A DNA stretch of 34,291 nucleotides from positions 279 to 34,569 of the forward strand of contig JAQCQR010000023.1 in the NCBI GenBank assembly GCA_027687465.1, given 5' to 3'. The translations under genes and the position numbers were made by a program. Below, piece after piece: positions 33,894 to 34,291 of this stretch. Numbering within the stretch: position 1 is the first letter of the stretch; each line of letters starts with the position of its first letter. The stretch is from Coriobacteriaceae bacterium AF08-21 (GTDB taxonomy: Bacteria; Actinomycetota; Coriobacteriia; Coriobacteriales; Coriobacteriaceae). The notes under the pieces were generated by a model. That model did not search any database. It saw nothing but the letters and a program-made list of their open reading frames with translations, and was not told the DNA's origin.

Positions 33894-33998
33894 CTCAGCT
33901 CCGCGCCCTTTCGGTTTCGACCCCATGCGCGGTCAACAAAAAAAGCGACCAGCCGAAGCCAGTCGCTTTTACATGCTTTGGTGGGCCGTCAGGGGGTC
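33894..33998. repeat. 105-bp direct repeat, unit B
   Basis: Unit B is the copy attached to the intact tRNA-Lys gene. The left part and the tRNA end match unit A, while the hairpin between them has a different sequence. Confidence 0.7.
33938..33970 (-). terminator. Terminator of the tRNA operon
   Basis: On the minus strand AAAAGCGACTGGC and GGCTGGTCGCTTTT pair around a short loop and end in a T run, 8 bases beyond the tRNA-Lys 3' end. Confidence 0.8.
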
Positions 33999-34054
33999 GA
34001 ACCCTGGACCTTGGGATTAAGAGTCCCCTGCTCTACCAACTGAGCTAACGACCC
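33979..34054 (-). tRNA. tRNA-Lys (anticodon CTT)
   Basis: A complete 76-base cloverleaf with encoded CCA: acceptor GGGTCGT/ACGGCCC, D arm GCTC/GAGC, anticodon loop CTCTTAA, T arm CAGGG/CCCTG with TTCGACC. The top anticodon-stem pair is G-A, the only mismatch. It reads lysine codon AAG and is probably cotranscribed with tRNA-His just upstream. Confidence 0.95.
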
Positions 34055-34076
34055 GATATCAACACGAAGCAAGAAC

Positions 34077-34154
34077 TGGGGTGGGTAAAGGGACTCGAAC
34101 CCTCGACCTACGGGACCACAACCCGTCGCTCTAGCCAACTGAGCTACACCCACC
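34077..34154 (-). tRNA. tRNA-His (anticodon GTG)
   Basis: Acceptor GTGGGTG/TACCCAC with the extra 5' G pairing with C73 (the histidine tRNA hallmark), anticodon stem ACGGG/CCCGT with loop TTGTGGT, T arm with TTCGAGT, encoded CCA. It lies 22 bases upstream of tRNA-Lys on the same strand. Confidence 0.95.
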
Positions 34155-34291
34155 GTGTCCTGTGCGCTTCGCGCTCGACTATTATTGCAAGGAACGCCAC
34201 GCGATGCAAGCCCCAATTTTCAAGAATTTTGAAAAGAGTTTTTCGCCTTGATTCTCATTTTCATTGCAACAGCCTCAGGACTCAGCGCAAC

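Noticed and set aside
1..34291. CRISPR array, prophage integrase or intact insertion sequence
   Set aside because: No regularly spaced repeats were seen and no integrase or full-length insertion-sequence transposase gene could be read. The only transposase-like gene is the domesticated-looking one at 28848-29651.

Overview
The window looks like a chromosome segment of a Coriobacteriia gut actinobacterium, most likely Collinsella or a close relative. This is inferred from the GC-rich codon use of the core genes, the suf gene order C-B-D-S-U, the GGGtGRT/NifU-like pair, the runs of paralogous family-2 glycosyltransferases and an MPKTG-anchored surface protein. No rRNA gene is present, so the genus is not proven.

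Layout. (1) About 1-9350 is an AT-richer accessory block. It holds two decayed copies of one small membrane-protein gene (16-346, 4139-4543), an unknown protein, a DUF2971 protein, a broken HicAB-like toxin-antitoxin remnant, a winged-helix/membrane protein, a GHKL-ATPase + DUF4325 gene interrupted at an A8 tract, a SIR2-like gene, and a two-gene DUF4869 + P-loop ATPase cassette. A fossil at about 1383-1520 copies the tail-to-tail junction found at 9262-9402. The block is therefore bracketed by old direct repeats of the 3' end of the neighbouring glycosyltransferase gene. (2) About 9350-16260 is a minus-strand operon of five GT2 glycosyltransferases for a surface polysaccharide; two of them are clear duplicates. 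A GlfT-like glycosyltransferase runs the other way (16643-17662), beside a truncated acyltransferase-like remnant. (3) 17687-22280 carries a degenerate AAA-ATPase-like/PD-(D/E)XK family protein, a cell-wall-anchored lysozyme-like protein, and a MntA/HepT-type nucleotidyltransferase/HEPN pair. (4) 22289-28253 is the iron-sulfur module. An Rrf2 regulator with three cysteines is divergent from sufCBDSU, with two 31-bp palindromes between them. (5) 28254-29651 holds a REP-associated tyrosine transposase-like gene next to palindromic repeats. (6) 30044-33584 holds a NifU-like scaffold protein, a GGGtGRT protein and a fumarate-reductase-type flavoprotein. (7) 33600-34154 holds nested inverted repeats, a 105-bp duplication that includes a tRNA 3' end and terminator, and tRNA-Lys(CTT) and tRNA-His(GTG) on the minus strand.

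How the parts work together. SufC/B/D assembles clusters with sulfur supplied by SufS and SufU, probably under Rrf2 control. The glycosyltransferases and the sortase substrate remodel the envelope. The accessory block is a patchwork of intact and dying genes typical of a defence/variable locus. The best candidates for an undescribed system are the GHKL-DUF4325 + SIR2-like pair (4650-7536) and the DUF4869 + ATPase pair (7925-9351). A defence role for either is inference.
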